64,000 nt of DNA, taken from contig OW203732.1 in assembly GCA_934045075.1 (NCBI GenBank), positions 6,551,501-6,615,500 of the forward strand, read 5' to 3'. Position 1 is the stretch's first letter. Each line of letters opens with the position of its first letter. The notes under the pieces were generated by a model, which was not told the origin of the DNA, made no database searches, and saw nothing but the letters and a program-made list of their open reading frames with translations. The stretch comes from Yponomeuta sedellus. Taxonomy: Eukaryota; Arthropoda; Insecta; Lepidoptera; Yponomeutidae. Shown here in pieces: positions 28,390-40,792 of the stretch. Position numbers and translations under genes: made by a program.

Positions 28390-29929
28390 CTGCCCTCAAA
28401 CTTTGTTCATACTACGACGAGCTATGACTCTGCGACTCCGGCCAACTTTTAGCTAATATTTTATGGCCCTTTTCTTTTATGGAGAACCACGACAAATTAC
28501 CGAAGACGTTTTGAATATATATGTAATTTCAGTCATTGGACACCTTAGAAATTCCATGTTTAATATTGCAACCGTTTTGAACTTTCAAGACTCAATTAAA
28601 CAATACAGGTAAAGCTAAATCTTTAAAGACGTTGATACGATCCGTAAAATTGGTTTTATTTTAAAATGTCTTGATTGATTTTGTTGGTTCTGTTGGTTGG
28701 TTCGGTAAATTATGAACAAGTTTTCTAACTTTACGCGATGGGTTGAGCGGTGCCGACGTAAATTTAATCTGTTGAATACCGATTTGATCACTCAGAGGGA
28801 CGCCAATGCGATTTGGGGCAAAGCTTCTGTATTTGACTCTTAAACTGACAGGAATTTATTATTTTAAATAAAAAACCGCCTGATTCATGTCTATCCGTCA
28901 AAATTTTCTGCCCCTGAGACATTTTCGGTTACGTTTCACGTAACGTTAAATTTCTCTCTCGCGGATTAAGATTTTCTCCTTCATGTAATAAAGTTTAAAG
29001 AAGAGAAACTAAAATACAAAGTTAAATGGGCGCTAAGTCTTCAGGCCCCGCGTTAGGAGGTAGGCAAACAAATTAAGCCGGGGCGAGTGTACCGGCGGAT
29101 GCTAAGAGTAAGCGGATTATAACTAGAGAAATAAATCCCGTTTAGCCACGAAAGCGTTCCAGAAATACAAGATTGAATAAAGAGACCTAGATTTTGAGAG
29201 GGTATCTGCCCATCTAAATCTGCGAAAGCATTACCTGGGGTTGTTACTCTGATAAGCGGTAAAATTGTTTAACGAGAGAAGTTAATGCCGGCACTCAGAC
29301 CGCGCAGGGTCCACCACACGTTAATTTTAGAACCTCGTTGGATTTCCAATAGCTTAAGCCATTTTACTGCACATCTGGATCTCCAAAGCTACAGTTGAAA
29401 CTTTGCCGCATTTTGGAGCAAACTGCCACAGAAAGCGGCTTTAGCTAACCATTCATAAAACCAATAGGAAACTTGGAGCAACTTTATCCAGACGTGTGCA
29501 AAATATAGAAAACGATTTGTCTATGTCGCCCGCGACGCTCCGCACGCTGGCGCACGCCCGCAAGTTTTTGCGAGTAACCCACGCGAGTGTTAGCATTGGA
29601 AAATCCGTTAAAACACCAAGGAAATTCATCCTGCAGATTATCGGAATAGCATGAATTTAAGATACGGAAAGTTTGCTCCAGTAATAATTGGAATACCTAA
29701 CTAGATTAAGCTCCAAGCGATTTATCTGTTGCTTTTTTGCGATATGATGATTGTAAGGACGATTATCTATGTTTTGTTCAATTATTGTGATGATTAGCAG
29801 GCCGGGTTTGTCTTACACTGCTTAGGCTTTCTCCGTGTTTTCCATTCCTCCCCATCGTTGCTATAAAATTACTAATACCATTGAGAATAAATTTACCGAA
29901 AATAAATAGCCTATTATCATCTTAACCAA
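28390..29929. other. Gene-free stretch
   Basis: No supported gene. A GC-rich patch at 29520-29590 (CGCCCGCGACGCTCCGCACG) stands out but has no long frame. No clear repeats. Confidence 0.5.
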
Positions 29930-30200
29930 AGGTGGCCCACTACTGGGTAAAGGCTATTTCCCCATCACGCCATCCTTCGCGGTCTCTCGCCATTCGCGTC
30001 CACGGGCTCCATGATGATCTGACAACATCGTCCGATTCTCGGGTAGTTGGTCTACCCACACCTATGCCATTTAGCATTAAGTGGTAGTTCCGCCATCATC
30101 GCATTGGTCGACCGTGACTGTGATGATTGTCATATATGGCATTGTTGGAAAGAAGGGAGGAAGAGCGAGCTAAAGTGGGCCCCTTTGCCTAACAATGGAA
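29930..30200. mobile_element. Interspersed repeat, unclassified
   Basis: GTGGCCCACTACTGGGTAAAG, CGCCATTCGCGTCCACGGGC and GGGCCCCTTTGCCTAACAATGG. A related stretch occurs at 44800-44940 (CATTACTGGGTATACGCCTTC). The phrasing resembles LINE-derived debris. Confidence 0.4.
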
Positions 30201-31118
30201 CAAAGTAGGAATTAAACAAAAAATATTTCGTAAATCCTTTAAAAATACAACATGCTTGCTTGTTCTAAATGCGGCATAGGCGGCGGACCTCATGCAGATG
30301 CAGATAAACAAGGTATCTTCTCAGACGCTCGCTGGGATTTATACGAATCTGTCAGAGCAGCCAAACAAACGCTTAGAAAGATGCGAGACAAGAAATCGTT
30401 TCTCCTTTCAATTGCGAGATAAGCTGTTATGTATTGTATAACTCTATATTCGAACAGAACATAGCTTCTTTAAACTTTCGCAAGCACAGCACGTTTTAAT
30501 ATTGCACAATGGTTTATCAAGCGTTCTTAGGCTTTTAACGAACTAAACTTCATTGAAAAAGTAAATTTTGTTAATTCATTCAGAAATTTGGTTCATTCAT
30601 TCATTTTGTTCATCAGAGGATACATTGCTGTTGGTACCGGAGCAAAGCGAGAATTGGGTCAAAGCAAGGCACTTCGTCACCCCGACTCCTTACTTAGGCT
30701 GAGCATAACGACAATCTAATTCGCTTTCTTTTCCGAGGCCAAAGCCAAAAATTGAAATATAAAGAGGCACCCTTTTCAACACGCGAAGGCGTCTGAATAA
30801 TTTGTTGTGACAAATTGTCGCCCTATTCAAAACAAGTGGTTCAAGCAGCGCTGCCGCTTTATTTATGTCCCTTGTGTACGGAGAGGAAGCAGGCGTGGCT
30901 GAGGATTCGAGCTAGAGCTGCGGAGACTACTCTGGTAATGAATCTCCCTCTTTTAAACGTTCTTGAGAGAGCACGACTCGCTTTAACTCAAGGGCTTTCA
31001 TACAACTTAGCAGTATCATGTTTTCGGATTGTCTCCGGCCGTTAAGACTTTTTAGTTAAGACAGCTTAGATGATTTTAATTTTATTATTACGTGTATTGC
31101 ATTTCGATATCGATATCG
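30201..31118. other. Gene-free stretch
   Basis: The plus-strand frame 30815-31045 is uninterrupted for 76 codons but has no recognisable domain; not called. Confidence 0.5.
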
Positions 31119-31243
31119 AGCACGGAAGCGCTCGAAAAAATGCCACTAGCGGTAGTCACTGGACGGCCACCCATCCCGCACCTGACCGCGCCTGTTGTTG
31201 CTTAACTCAAGCGATTGATTCCAATCACTCAGTTCGACTATTA
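31119..31243 (-). mobile_element. 5S-derived SINE, head only
   Basis: Minus strand: AGTCGAACTGAGTGATTGGAA, GAGTTAAGCAACAACAGGCG, GGTCAGGTGCGGGATGGGTG, then GGCATTTTTTCGAGCGCTTCC. The body is absent. Confidence 0.75.
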
Positions 31244-33104
31244 TTGCATTATTAGTATTGCATTTATTGCATCATAAGTATGCGATATCAGTGCGGTTTT
31301 TTTTTATAGTACCTCCCCTACATGTAAATAGAGATGTAATTTTTTCTCCTCTACACCTTAGTGTGGGATATTGTTGCATGGGTCGGTTACATTATACATA
31401 TTTTGGCTGTAAAAAACCATTTTTCGATTTAGGTATCCGTTTGCAAAATATTAACCTTTAAAATACATTTTTTTGTTAGAGTAGAGCCCCTCCCTCCCTC
31501 GTCTCTCCCAGCTAAAAGATTGATTATAGAATTCTGAACAATTCAGGGCAGTAGCACACATAATGAACTTAAGAGAAAAACTATTATATAGTATGCTAAG
31601 AACTAGCCATTACAAGTTAACGATAACAATTACTTTGTTGAAGTTGTTAGCTGTGTAAAGCAGGTAATTACTCCTACTTGGACGGAGTCCTACACTGCAC
31701 GTGGCGAGACATGTACCGGTTTTTATCAATAATTTTTTTGTCCTGATTTTCTCCAAAATGATGTAGATTTTAAAATGAACACTTAGATAAACTTGTAACG
31801 TTCATTAAGTCGGAGTTTCTGTGTTCCTTTGAATGATTTGATGTTTTGAATATCGGCAGGATACAGAGTAGAAGCCCCGTTTCCAAAAAGCGGATACAAG
31901 TTGCTGAATTCGTATTGTATGTTTGCGATTTTATCGAGGTCTAACTTGCGTTGAATTATAGTGGTACGTTTTGTATTTCTTTTAATTTCCGCAACTCCCG
32001 AGGTTTCTTTTTGTGGCATTCTTTGTTCTAAGAGAAGTTTTTCGAGGCACCCACTTCCTTGTTCCTGAAGTGTTTGCCGCGTTAATTAAATGTTCTGTGT
32101 GAGTTTGCTCCTACTTCATTTTGTCAGAGCTCTTAGTTAAGTTTTGAAGATAAATTTGTTTCAGGTATCAAATTTTGACGAAACTCCCCTGACGATATTC
32201 GCGCTAAGATTTTCACGCCGTTTTCGCTTAAAATTCTGTGCGAAAGTTCCGAGTTGCACTATAAATAAATTAAAGTAACCCGTAATCAAGGCGTGTCAAT
32301 TTAACCATGCGGCAAAAACTCAACGGACTTGCGGTGTTTTCGGGTTACCCCTTTGGGACCCTTTTCCGCATAATGGCAGGGCGGCGAGGCCTGTCATAAA
32401 CACTGGTCGCGAATGCACTTGTTGAATATTCACGAGCCATAACGATCTGCAGTACATTCGAAATTCAACTGTCTATTCGCGCGGAACAATGTTTTATTTA
32501 TGGTTAAAATAAAAAAGGCCATTTTTTCGCCGCGCTTCTCTGAACGCACCGTTGTGTGATTTGCCGCGTCGATAAAGTTTGAAAATGGTGAAGGAATATT
32601 TTATTTTGCATTGCCATGGCATAGATATGTGTTGTTTTGGCAGGATGTAATATTTTAATACATCTTTTAACTTGGACAGTATTCTTTGATTTGTAAACGA
32701 CCTAGAATGAGTAAATAACTTGATTGACATTATCGTTTTCTGTATATTAATTACTTCAACCATAGATTCATATTATTATATATAATATTAAAATTATTTT
32801 AAAGTTTATTTAGATGTCAAAGATGTCTTGAATTAAAACCAATTCAATGTTGAGATTTAGGTTTTATATAAATTGGGGTAGGTTTTATAATATGAAGACT
32901 CCGTTAGCTTAGAACCAATGATGGGGTGTTTTTGTTTAAAATTATGTAGAATTTGAAACCGATACACCTAGTTTTACTTGTAACGTTCTCTAAGTCACAG
33001 TTTCTATGTTATTTTTGAATAAAAACACTTGGATATTGCAGGGGTTATAATGTCTAGTAAGAATATCAACGAAATGATAGATAGGTGGTAGGTATTCCTA
33101 ATAA
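31244..33104. other. Gene-free stretch
   Basis: Nothing supported. Minus-strand frames at 31783-32019 and 32494-32763 are short and without motifs. AT-rich. Confidence 0.5.
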
Positions 33105-33325
33105 AACTGCAGCGGTAGCGCGTACGGTATAACTTACGCTAAAGGGATCGTAGGTTTGAATCCCAATAACTTCGTTTTGTAAGGTTACGTACAACTGTGA
33201 ATTCGTGTTAGCAATACCTAACTGCGAAGGAAAATATCAAGCGGAAACCTGAGTTCCTGATGTATTCTCATTCCATTCCTCAGCACTTGAAATTGCCGTG
33301 GACATGCGTTTTGATTGAGGCCACG
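33105..33325 (+). mobile_element. SINE-B copy
   Basis: Head GCAGCGGTAGCGCGTACGG, B-box-like GGATCGTAGGTTTGAATCCC, body GTGTTAGCAATACCTAACTG, tail with TGCCGTGGACATGCGTTTTG. Divergent copy. Confidence 0.6.
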
Positions 33326-33344
33326 CGAGAGAATGCCTATAATA

Positions 33345-33375
33345 ACTGCACAGAATGTCTGTGCAGTTATTACAG
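33345..33375. repeat. Hairpin
   Basis: AATAACTGCACAG and its complement CTGTGCAGTTATT around a 5-base loop, with looser pairing outside. Confidence 0.75.
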
Positions 33376-34009
33376 ACATTCTTATTTTCCATTCGGCCGC
33401 AGCAATTACAGGCAAAATATTGTACTTGAGCACTTATAATAAGTTTTTCAATGAAATACGAGTAGGTATACGTATTTTACCTTAGTAAAACCTCAATTAA
33501 AAACCACCTGTTCAGGAGTACAAAGGAGAATTGTTCCACTTTCCATTATTATATATAAGAAAGAGTATTCGCTCATGTAAAGTCGTGTATTAATTTTCTA
33601 TAAGAACTTTGATAGTAACCTACAATTGGGTCTTACATTGTTATTTTCTCATGTACTGTTTAGTAACGTGTCTATTGATTTCCCAACAAATGAAATTACA
33701 GATTCCCAATCGTCCTCTATACCCGCTCTATAGTCACGGGGAAAATATTCCAAATGTTGTTGCAATCATGGTGAAATGCTGCATGTATGAGCACGGGCGG
33801 GCACGGACAGTCGATTTGGAGCGTGTTTTGTAAAAATTTCAATAAGCGGCCGCCGTTGAACGCCACAAAGTGGGCTTCCGCAATTTTCGATTCAATTTCG
33901 CCTCTTTTGCTGGACGGAATGCCGTTTTTCGCATTCAAAAGTGCATGTTGAATATCTGGGCCGCATCGTTCACTTAAATATTACTGAACGTTAGTAGCAG
34001 CAGCGCCCC
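33376..34009. other. Gene-free stretch
   Basis: Short overlapping open frames on both strands near 33609-33938, none with a motif. Confidence 0.45.
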
Positions 34010-34150
34010 CTGCTGTACAATTCCACCAATCTGCGATCCCAACACGATTGCCCAGCGTGGGGATTATGGGCATTACCCCCCAATGATGGCACAACCTTGT
34101 GCTATGGCGCTCATTAGGGGAGGACTATGTCCAGCAGTGGATTATTAAAG
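34010..34150 (-). mobile_element. Repeat C fragment
   Basis: GCCCAGCGTGGGGATTATGGG, GGCGCTCATTAGGGGAGG and CTATGTCCAGCAGTGG are the complement of the repeat C start. Confidence 0.6.
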
Positions 34151-34217
34151 CATGAAGAAGAAGATTTTGGCACCCCAAAGCCAGCGCAATTTATTAGCAA
34201 ATTAGCGCATACGACTT

Positions 34218-34330
34218 TTATGCGACAAATATCTAATCCCTCGAATATTTTGCGTCTACGCTTTCAATTTGTATGGACGAGAATCGGCTCCATGGTGATG
34301 GAAAATTTCGACAAACGAGTGCGGTGTATG
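34218..34330 (+). mobile_element. Repeat shared with the Penelope-like fragment region
   Basis: GCGACAAATATCTAATCCCTC...CGTCTACGCTTTCAATTTG...GAGAATCGGCTCC matches 51719-51790, which borders the Penelope-like coding remnant, so this is probably part of the same element. Confidence 0.5.
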
Positions 34331-34369
34331 CAATTTACTCATCTAGCCTCATAGTTGGGCCATTGTACG

Positions 34370-34475
34370 TAGCAAGCGCTGAGGTACTTTAACCCTTCAG
34401 GCACTTGGGTTTCCTCACGATGTTTTCCTTCACGGTCAGCAAGTGGTGTTGCTACGTAATTTCACAAATGTATTA
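34370..34475 (-). mobile_element. SINE-B body fragment
   Basis: GCGCTGAGGTACTTTAACCC, GGGTTTCCTCACGATGTTTTCC and CAGCAAGTGGTGTTGCTACG. Confidence 0.6.
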
Positions 34476-34735
34476 AACAGGTCTAATCGTGATTATTAAT
34501 AAGGTAAACGTTTTATCTTCATTCCCGACGTTAAATCATCACTGTTCGACCCGTTTAATATATTTTATTAATCATGTATGAGCATCCAAAAAGTCATTAC
34601 GAAAAACAATAAGCGTGACGAAAGTATCAAATAATCAAAGATTTAACGATATTAGCGGCAAGTACATGTCAAAACGATTTAAGACACTGATTTAGTTTTA
34701 TGAAAAAAAAATCTTTTACCAAACTTTCAAGAAAA

Positions 34736-34905
34736 TAATAATAATAATAAATATTCACGGACATATTACACAGATCTAGTTAGCCCTATAACATCCAAGA
34801 CCCGAGACAAACTAGAAAAGTTCGTTTCCTAGTTTGACCGGCCGGGGTTCGAGACCTTCGGTTTTACAGTCAGCGTGCCAAACTACTGCGCCACCGAGGC
34901 CGTCA
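34736..34905 (-). mobile_element. SINE-E copy (tRNA-derived)
   Basis: An AATAAT run, then ATTCACGGACATATTACACAG, GACCCGAGACAAACTAGAAA, and a minus-strand tRNA-like head with GGTTCGAGACCTTCG and CAAACTACTGCGCCACCGAGG. The sister copy at 53590-53875 is very similar. Confidence 0.65.
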
Positions 34906-35619
34906 TTAAATAAAAGATAATAATACTACTTTCACTGAAACACCAATCACACCGCGTGACATCACGCTTAGTAAACTTCACCCGTGTTTTTTTTGTGGCT
35001 ACCAGTGATTACGGTGTTTGTTTACCTAGCCGTGACGTCGGATTGGACGCCATGACACTGCGAGCTGTTTTCCCACAGACTTAAAATATTTTTCAAAAAA
35101 TGGCTTAACCTTCGTTAAACTTTAGTTTATTACTGTAATATTGATTGTTTTATTATCATTATTAATAATACGTTTATTGCACATAAGGAAAAAAATACAA
35201 TGGCAATGTGGCGGACTTAATGCTATAAGCATTTTCTACCAGTCAACCACAGATGGTGCAAGAGATTAAATGGTAGGCATTCGAAACAAAACGGAAGAGA
35301 TACTTAGTTAAAATTAGATATGCTGACAAGTACTCAATAAGTACATATAATATATAAGTAAGTAAATATACACTACATACTTATAATTATGTTTTTGTTT
35401 TCTATGTTTTGTAAATGATCAATGTGTCCTCACATTATGGAAGAGGATTTAAAAATATTTCGTCATGTCTATTGTAGAGCATGCATGTATTTTTTTTCTA
35501 TGTAGCCTATCAACGTCTCTATGTAGGACAAAGGCGTTCTCTCGGAGAGAGAGTATGGGCTTAGTGACCAAACGTGCCCATCGAGAATTTGTATTGAAAC
35601 CTAAATAACCTAAAAGTTA
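34906..35619. other. Gene-free stretch with repeat traces
   Basis: GTTTATTGCACATAAGG...GGACTTAATGCTATAAGC (35170-35250) looks like a widespread repeat; a SINE-B tail (GAGAGAGTATGGGCTTAGTG) lies at 35540-35590. Confidence 0.4.
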
Positions 35620-35725
35620 TAATAAAAACTGTTTTTATATGTACGGATTTTACTCGTTTATTTTACATTTTTACAATTTTCTGACGATTCGGCGCATTTT
35701 CAGGTGCTGTGGTCTCGGAAGACCA
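35620..35725 (-). mobile_element. Repeat P fragment
   Basis: AAACTGTTTTTATATGTACGG, CTCGTTTATTTTACATTTTT and GGCGCATTTTCAGGTGCTGTGG. Confidence 0.55.
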
Positions 35726-35744
35726 CGTTAAAAGTTATAATTAA

Positions 35745-35965
35745 TAACATTTACATTTACATTTAAATAACATTTACATACAGGCACATACATGGCTTCT
35801 GGCCCCACACTAGGATACCCTGTGTCGTGGGAACCAGAAACAAATACATCACAAACATGTAAACATCCAAGACCTGGGGTTTTTTTTAATTTTTTGCCGG
35901 GATTCAAACCCGGGACCTCTTGCATGGTAGGTAGATGCGCTACCGCTACGCCACAGAGGTCTTCA
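35745..35965 (-). mobile_element. SINE-D copy with tRNA-like head
   Basis: On plus: CATGGCTTCTGGCCCCACAC, GATACCCTGTGTCGTGGGAA, AACATCCAAGACCTGGGG, then CGGGATTCAAACCCGGGACC (B-box complement) and GCGCTACCGCTACGCCACAG (A-box complement). The head therefore lies on the right and the element reads on the minus strand. Confidence 0.7.
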
Positions 35966-36174
35966 GATAAAGCTATCATGATTAAAACAAAACCTGTGAC
36001 CAACTGTAATGGGATTGTCTTAGGAATTGTAGAAATAGCTCTGAAGACACAGATTACAGTTTGACGAAGGTAAGTAAGTATTGCCTTAGTATTCAAGAAT
36101 AGGCTTAGAAAATCTAAATGGAACAATCATCCTGTCGTCTACAAACTTGTCCAAACAATTTTGTTAAGTAAGTA

Positions 36175-36265
36175 AGAGCGGTGTTAGCGGAGCGGTAGAA
36201 GGCCGGTTTCTTATACGGCAGGCCGTGGGTTCGAATCCTGGCATGTGCCAATTACCTTTCTAAAG
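36175..36265 (+). mobile_element. SINE-B head
   Basis: GCGGTGTTAGCGGAGCGGTAG and GGCCGTGGGTTCGAATCCTGG, then family sequence GCATGTGCCAATTACC. Confidence 0.65.
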
Positions 36266-37180
36266 ACCTTTGACCTTTTTTATAAACCTATGATTTACAA
36301 TTCTATACGCCAATCTGCTAGGATTGCCTAGGATTGCTAGGCAATCCCTTACCTATTGGGTGCATGCTCAATTACTTAGTTAACTTTTCTGTTATTATTA
36401 ATTTCTTCTCCCAGAGCTGTATTGTGGGAGTGTCCGTAGTTAAGACACGTGTACTTTGAAGTAAACATAAAAAAATGTTAAAAACTGATTAAGAAAACAT
36501 TAACTAATCAAACAATCAGTGAAACTTAGTACCTATCCACGACCTCGTTAGCGAAGAGATTTTTATATTGATATGTATTTTTCCGGGATCAAAAGTAGCC
36601 TATGTCCTATTTCATACTATAATCTATCTATGTGCCTAATTTCATCCCCATCCATTCAGCCGTTCCGGCATAATTGAGGAGCTAAGGTAGGCCCTCTTAG
36701 CGATTCATTCCAGTTAGTCAATAATAATTATTCTATTTCTAAATATTTCCTATTATATCAGACTTGTTTAGGAAACCGGTAATGAGTTATAAAATGTTTA
36801 GTCTAAGTTCAGAATGGTCCAAAGTACAAATCATTTGTTTCAAACAATTTCCGCTTTTATCGTACTCGGGATAAGAACGAATATCGAGCACACAGGCATA
36901 TAGTTCCTAGTACCAGCGTCTGTATCAGTGACAGTAGAGCGTATCTCCACTCCACCTTTACTGGTGTAACCAGCACACTGACCGCGTTCCAAGCGCATTA
37001 AATGAAAATACAGAAAGAACGCTGCTTTAAAATTTTATGTTGAAGATATAGATAAGGTGGTTAAAAAAACAGAAGTAGACGTAGAAATAAATTTATTTAT
37101 AACGACAGTCACACACACACAAAAGTAACATTAAATAGATAGAACAACAAAAAGAAAATAGACGGATAAAGGCAGTGTGC
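36266..37180. other. Gene-free stretch with a repeat trace
   Basis: About 36560-36680 (CCGGGATCAAAAGTAGCCTAT, CCATTCAGCCGTTCCGGC) is a block common to insect non-autonomous transposons. The rest is unassigned. Confidence 0.45.
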
Positions 37181-37181
37181 A

Positions 37182-37568
37182 GTGCTTCAGGCGCTTAGGG
37201 GCACTAACTAGCGCCTCCAATGGCATAAAAATCATAACTTGTTTTATAAGACGTTTTTATCTAAGTAAACATGAGAAATCTTAACAATGTAAATACTACT
37301 TTTAGAAAGTACTGGCTTGAACCTAGGATCACCAGTCTAGGACTTAAATAAAACGGCCATTTTTGGCGGAAATCGATTGAAGTCCTAGGACATTCTGGGC
37401 TGTGTGTTCTAAAAATAGTTACCACAGATTTAAGATTCCTAATTTTATTTTTTGAAAAAAAAAAAGTAAAACGTTTCGGAATGGACCATGTTACGATTAT
37501 AAAACAAGTTATGATTTTGTTCTATTGGTGAAGGCGCTTAGGGGCGCTTGTTAGCGCCTTAAGCACCT
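37182..37568. mobile_element. MITE/foldback with about 70-bp inverted ends
   Basis: Ends GTGCTTCAGGCGCTTAGGGG and, inverted, GGTGCTTAAGGCGCTAACAA, both followed by AAAATCATAACTTGTTTTATA. The interior holds CTAGGACTTAAATAAAACGG and GGCGGAAATCGATTGAAGTC, related to 58910-59000 in another element. Non-coding. Confidence 0.6.
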
Positions 37569-38585
37569 TCAGCCTTCAGCGATGGTTTTCAGTTTGAGTG
37601 TACCTCGAAATTTAAGAAGCTTTGCTAGTCACTCAAAGATTTCAATGCCAAGGTACTAAAGGAGGTTTTAGAACCAAGGCGTTGTAGAATGTAATATTAA
37701 GCGGGTCTAATCGCCATTAAGGTAAGGAAATCACGTTTAATTGCGATTAGAAGCGTTCAATATAGAACTGTGTATTGCATAGCGAGTCATTAAGAAAAGC
37801 TAATATGAGATTGAAATTCGAACAAGATTGTACCTAAGTAAAATTCTGAAGTATCCGCTCTAGAATATTTTTTAATTGTGGCTAATTTTATCATATCAAT
37901 TGAACTCAGTTGAGTTTCACTAGCGCCAGCAATAAAAATCATATGTTCTGTTACAGACGGATTGTGCTTCCATGACCCTCAATATAATATTTCATAGTGT
38001 CCCGTACTTTAACATTTTGTCCGTTTGTGAACCAGCACAAAACAAGGATCGATTTTTTTAATTTCCTTATCTTCTTTTTTTAACATATCAAAATATTTAA
38101 CCAAACGTTCGGTCGGTGCAGACTCTAAGCGCATCGAATAAAAATAAAATTCTCTATGACCGACCGTGAAGCACGCTAACTCGTTGCACCGAACATAAAA
38201 ATCCCTAAAATCAAAAGTTGTCCATCAATCCATCCAAAGATTCATCACCGGGGCCCCGGATCACAGCAGTAGCCGTGGACCAGGTGAGTGGATTCATACA
38301 TTGCCTAGATCTTGCGCTGTGGATTTGCTTCACAGATTCCCCTACACATAGGCCGTTGATTTCGTAGACATGGTCCATTCCGAGCATTTTCGCTGGAAAC
38401 GGCCGTTTTATAAACACGCAAACAAAGAAACAAACGCAATTAGCGTTAAATATGAAATTACGTTTCATGAATGTTGTTAAGTCAGTCCCCATTCTTTAAT
38501 CCTAGGTTCTCGGGCGTGTGCCCTAAAAATATTTTTTTATGAACACTTGTATGTCCCCTTCAGCTTACTTACTCCTTTGTTAATA
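37569..38585. other. Gene-free stretch
   Basis: The minus-strand frame 38211-38492 (93 aa) has a hydrophobic middle (FIFNANCVCFFVCVFIK) but no recognisable family; not called as a gene. Confidence 0.4.
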
Positions 38586-38587
38586 TA

Positions 38588-38790
38588 CAGGGTGTCTCAT
38601 TCAAATCGGTCAGTATGGGAAAGTCTGAAACTATAAGACATACGAAGATCTGTTCTGAGGAACCATGTCATCGATTTTAATAACAAGAAAAACTGCATTC
38701 ATACATTTAAAAAAACATGTGTACTCCGTTCGGGAATCGAACCCGGTTGTTCTGAAAAAAAAAAAACCTACACCATTTCTATTTAGATAT
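38588..38790. mobile_element. Interspersed repeat with tRNA-like B-box complement
   Basis: Starts ACAGGGTGTCTCATTCAAATC (a common end for non-autonomous insect repeats). Near its end, CGTTCGGGAATCGAACCCGG looks like a tRNA T-arm in antisense. Confidence 0.4.
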
Positions 38791-39134
38791 CGATTGTGTA
38801 GGTCTTAAGCAGTAAATGTCTGTATGAAACATGATGTCTAAAAAGAATAAAATGCATTGTTTTCATACAAAATGCAATCGTAAGATCGTTACCTAAACGT
38901 GTTGAATACCTTCACCCATATTGTGTAAGTGGAGGTGCCACTGGACGCTGTTCAAATAATTCCTTTAAGTAGATGCAAAGTAGTTACGTACCTTGTTAAG
39001 TAGATACCTACGTATATGTTTTTCTATTTCGATGTTATACCCATAGCAATAAATTGATTGTGCTTACAAGCAAACTGTTTTCTGGGAAATTTAAAACAAG
39101 GGGAAATGTATTCGCAGAACATCCTTACACGTGT

Positions 39135-39245
39135 CCACTTTAAACGGTGAAAATGGACCTTCGTCTAGTGATTACAAATATGACACCAAAACTTAAACAC
39201 TTCCACTTCAAACGGTGAAATTGGACCTTAGTCTACTGATTAATT
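39135..39245. repeat. Short tandem duplication, period about 70 bp
   Basis: CACTTTAAACGGTGAAAATGG...GTCTAGTGATTA (39138) is repeated as CACTTCAAACGGTGAAATTGG...GTCTACTGATTA (39207). Confidence 0.65.
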
Positions 39246-39491
39246 TGAGCCTTGCATGGAGCAAACCGTCTATCCATTTCCGTGTTGCAAGCTAGTGGCT
39301 CGTTAAGACACGCCAACTCTCCCGTTAAATGTTTATTGCCCGCCAGCGGTCTTTACACTGCTCTGCGTTGTTTATGGTACGTTGCTGGAGACAACGTCGG
39401 TGTTAGTATTTAGCTATGGAGCCTAACAGTGATAAACTACTGTTAGGGGGGAAGAAGGAGTTGCGAATTGTTTTATGGTTAAGTATTTATA

Positions 39492-39570
39492 GGTGCAGTG
39501 GCAGGGGAGCGGTAGAACGTCGGGTTCTCATTCGGGAGGTCGTGAGTTCGAATTCCGGCATGCACCAATG
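39492..39570 (+). mobile_element. SINE-B head
   Basis: GTGCAGTGGCAGGGGAGCGG and GGTCGTGAGTTCGAATTCCGG, then CATGCACCAATGAA. Confidence 0.65.
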
Positions 39571-39684
39571 AATTTGTTTTTGTAGCTATCATAACCATCA
39601 CCATCATTAACCATTCAAATGTATTTATTTATTTTTAATCAATTGTTTAAGTAAGTTCCTTTTCATTATTTTCTTTTTAATGCA

Positions 39685-40371
39685 CTAACCCGTGCTGAGG
39701 ACAATTTTAAAAAACGTATTTATTGAATTTTTGCCTCTAAATAGGTTTTTAAAATTGTCCTTAGCACGGGTTAGTGCATTGAAAATAAAAATGGTATAAT
39801 CATGTGGGTACAGTGATATCATTCCGATGTAAAAACCTAACTGCAAAGTAGGTAGTAGGGGCTGTAAGTAATGCAATTTACTTAAGCCAGATGTCGCTGC
39901 CTGTACGTAAGACAGAGAATAGTGTAAAGAGGTTCGAAATTTCACTGATGCCGGTGAGTCACTCATTAGCTCAATTGAAAGAGCGCTGGCACGGATAGCC
40001 AGAGGTCGCGGGTTCGAATCCCGGCATGGGTGGAATTTTTAGCCTCTAAATAGGTTTTTAAAATTGTCCTTAGCACGGGTTAGTGCATTGAAAATAAAAA
40101 TGGTATAATCATGTGGGTACAGTGATATCATTCCGATGTAAAAACCTAACTGCAAAGTAGGTAGTCGAGGCTGTAAGTGATGCAATTTACTTAAGCCAGA
40201 TGTCGCTGCCTGTACGTAATACAGAGAATAGTGTAAAGAGGTTCGAAATTTCACTGATGCCGGTAAGTCGCCCATTAGCTCAATTGAAAGAGCGCTGGCA
40301 CGGATAGCCAGAGGTCGCGGGTTCGAATCCCGGCATGGGTGGAATTTTTAGCCTCTAAATAGGTTTTTAAA
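39685..40371 (+). mobile_element. SINE-A tandem array, 309-bp period
   Basis: GCCTCTAAAT recurs at 39733, 40042 and 40351, exactly 309 bases apart. Between these lie two near-identical full units (tail, CACGGGTTAGTGCATTG, AATCATGTGGGTACAGTGAT, CTGCAAAGTAGGTAG, GATGTCGCTGCCTGTACG, then tRNA-like head). An inverted tail fragment precedes the array (39680-39720). Minus-strand open frames of 78-93 codons are shared by-products. Confidence 0.85.
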
Positions 40372-40599
40372 ACGTTATTTCTCATTTCGTGTGGAGATGC
40401 CATTTGAAAATCAGTGCTGTTTCGAATAGAAACAGCGAACGCTGAAATAGTATCATTGTAACACGAACATTTTGTTTTATAATTATTGTTATATAAGCAT
40501 ATTTGTTTGTGGCAAAATAAATCATTCATTCATTCATTTGACGCCCACTGCAGGACATAGGCCTCTTTCACGGTATTCCAAGCTTCACAGTCTGGTAGC

Positions 40600-40755
40600 A
40601 ATACCACTTGCTAATTGTGAAGGAAATACAGTGAGAAAACCAGAGTGCCTAATGTGTTCATATACCTCAACGCGTGAAATTGCCAATCTGACAAAAGTGA
40701 TTAAGCCCCTACTCTCTCTTTGAGAGAAGGCCTGTGGCCTACAAAGGGACGTATA
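40600..40755 (+). mobile_element. SINE-B body and tail
   Basis: AGCAATACCACTTGCTAATTG, CGCGTGAAATTGCCAATCTG and ACTCTCTCTTTGAGAGAAGG. Confidence 0.65.
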
Positions 40756-40792
40756 TAGGGTGCATTAATAACTTTTAATATTCATAGCTAGG

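Noticed and set aside
39733..40371. CRISPR-like array
   Set aside because: Two 309-bp SINE units in a eukaryotic context, not short repeats with unique spacers.
39685..40529. Several minus-strand frames with TRDLW-like peptides
   Set aside because: They recur wherever SINE-A occurs, because the tRNA-like head reads open in that frame.
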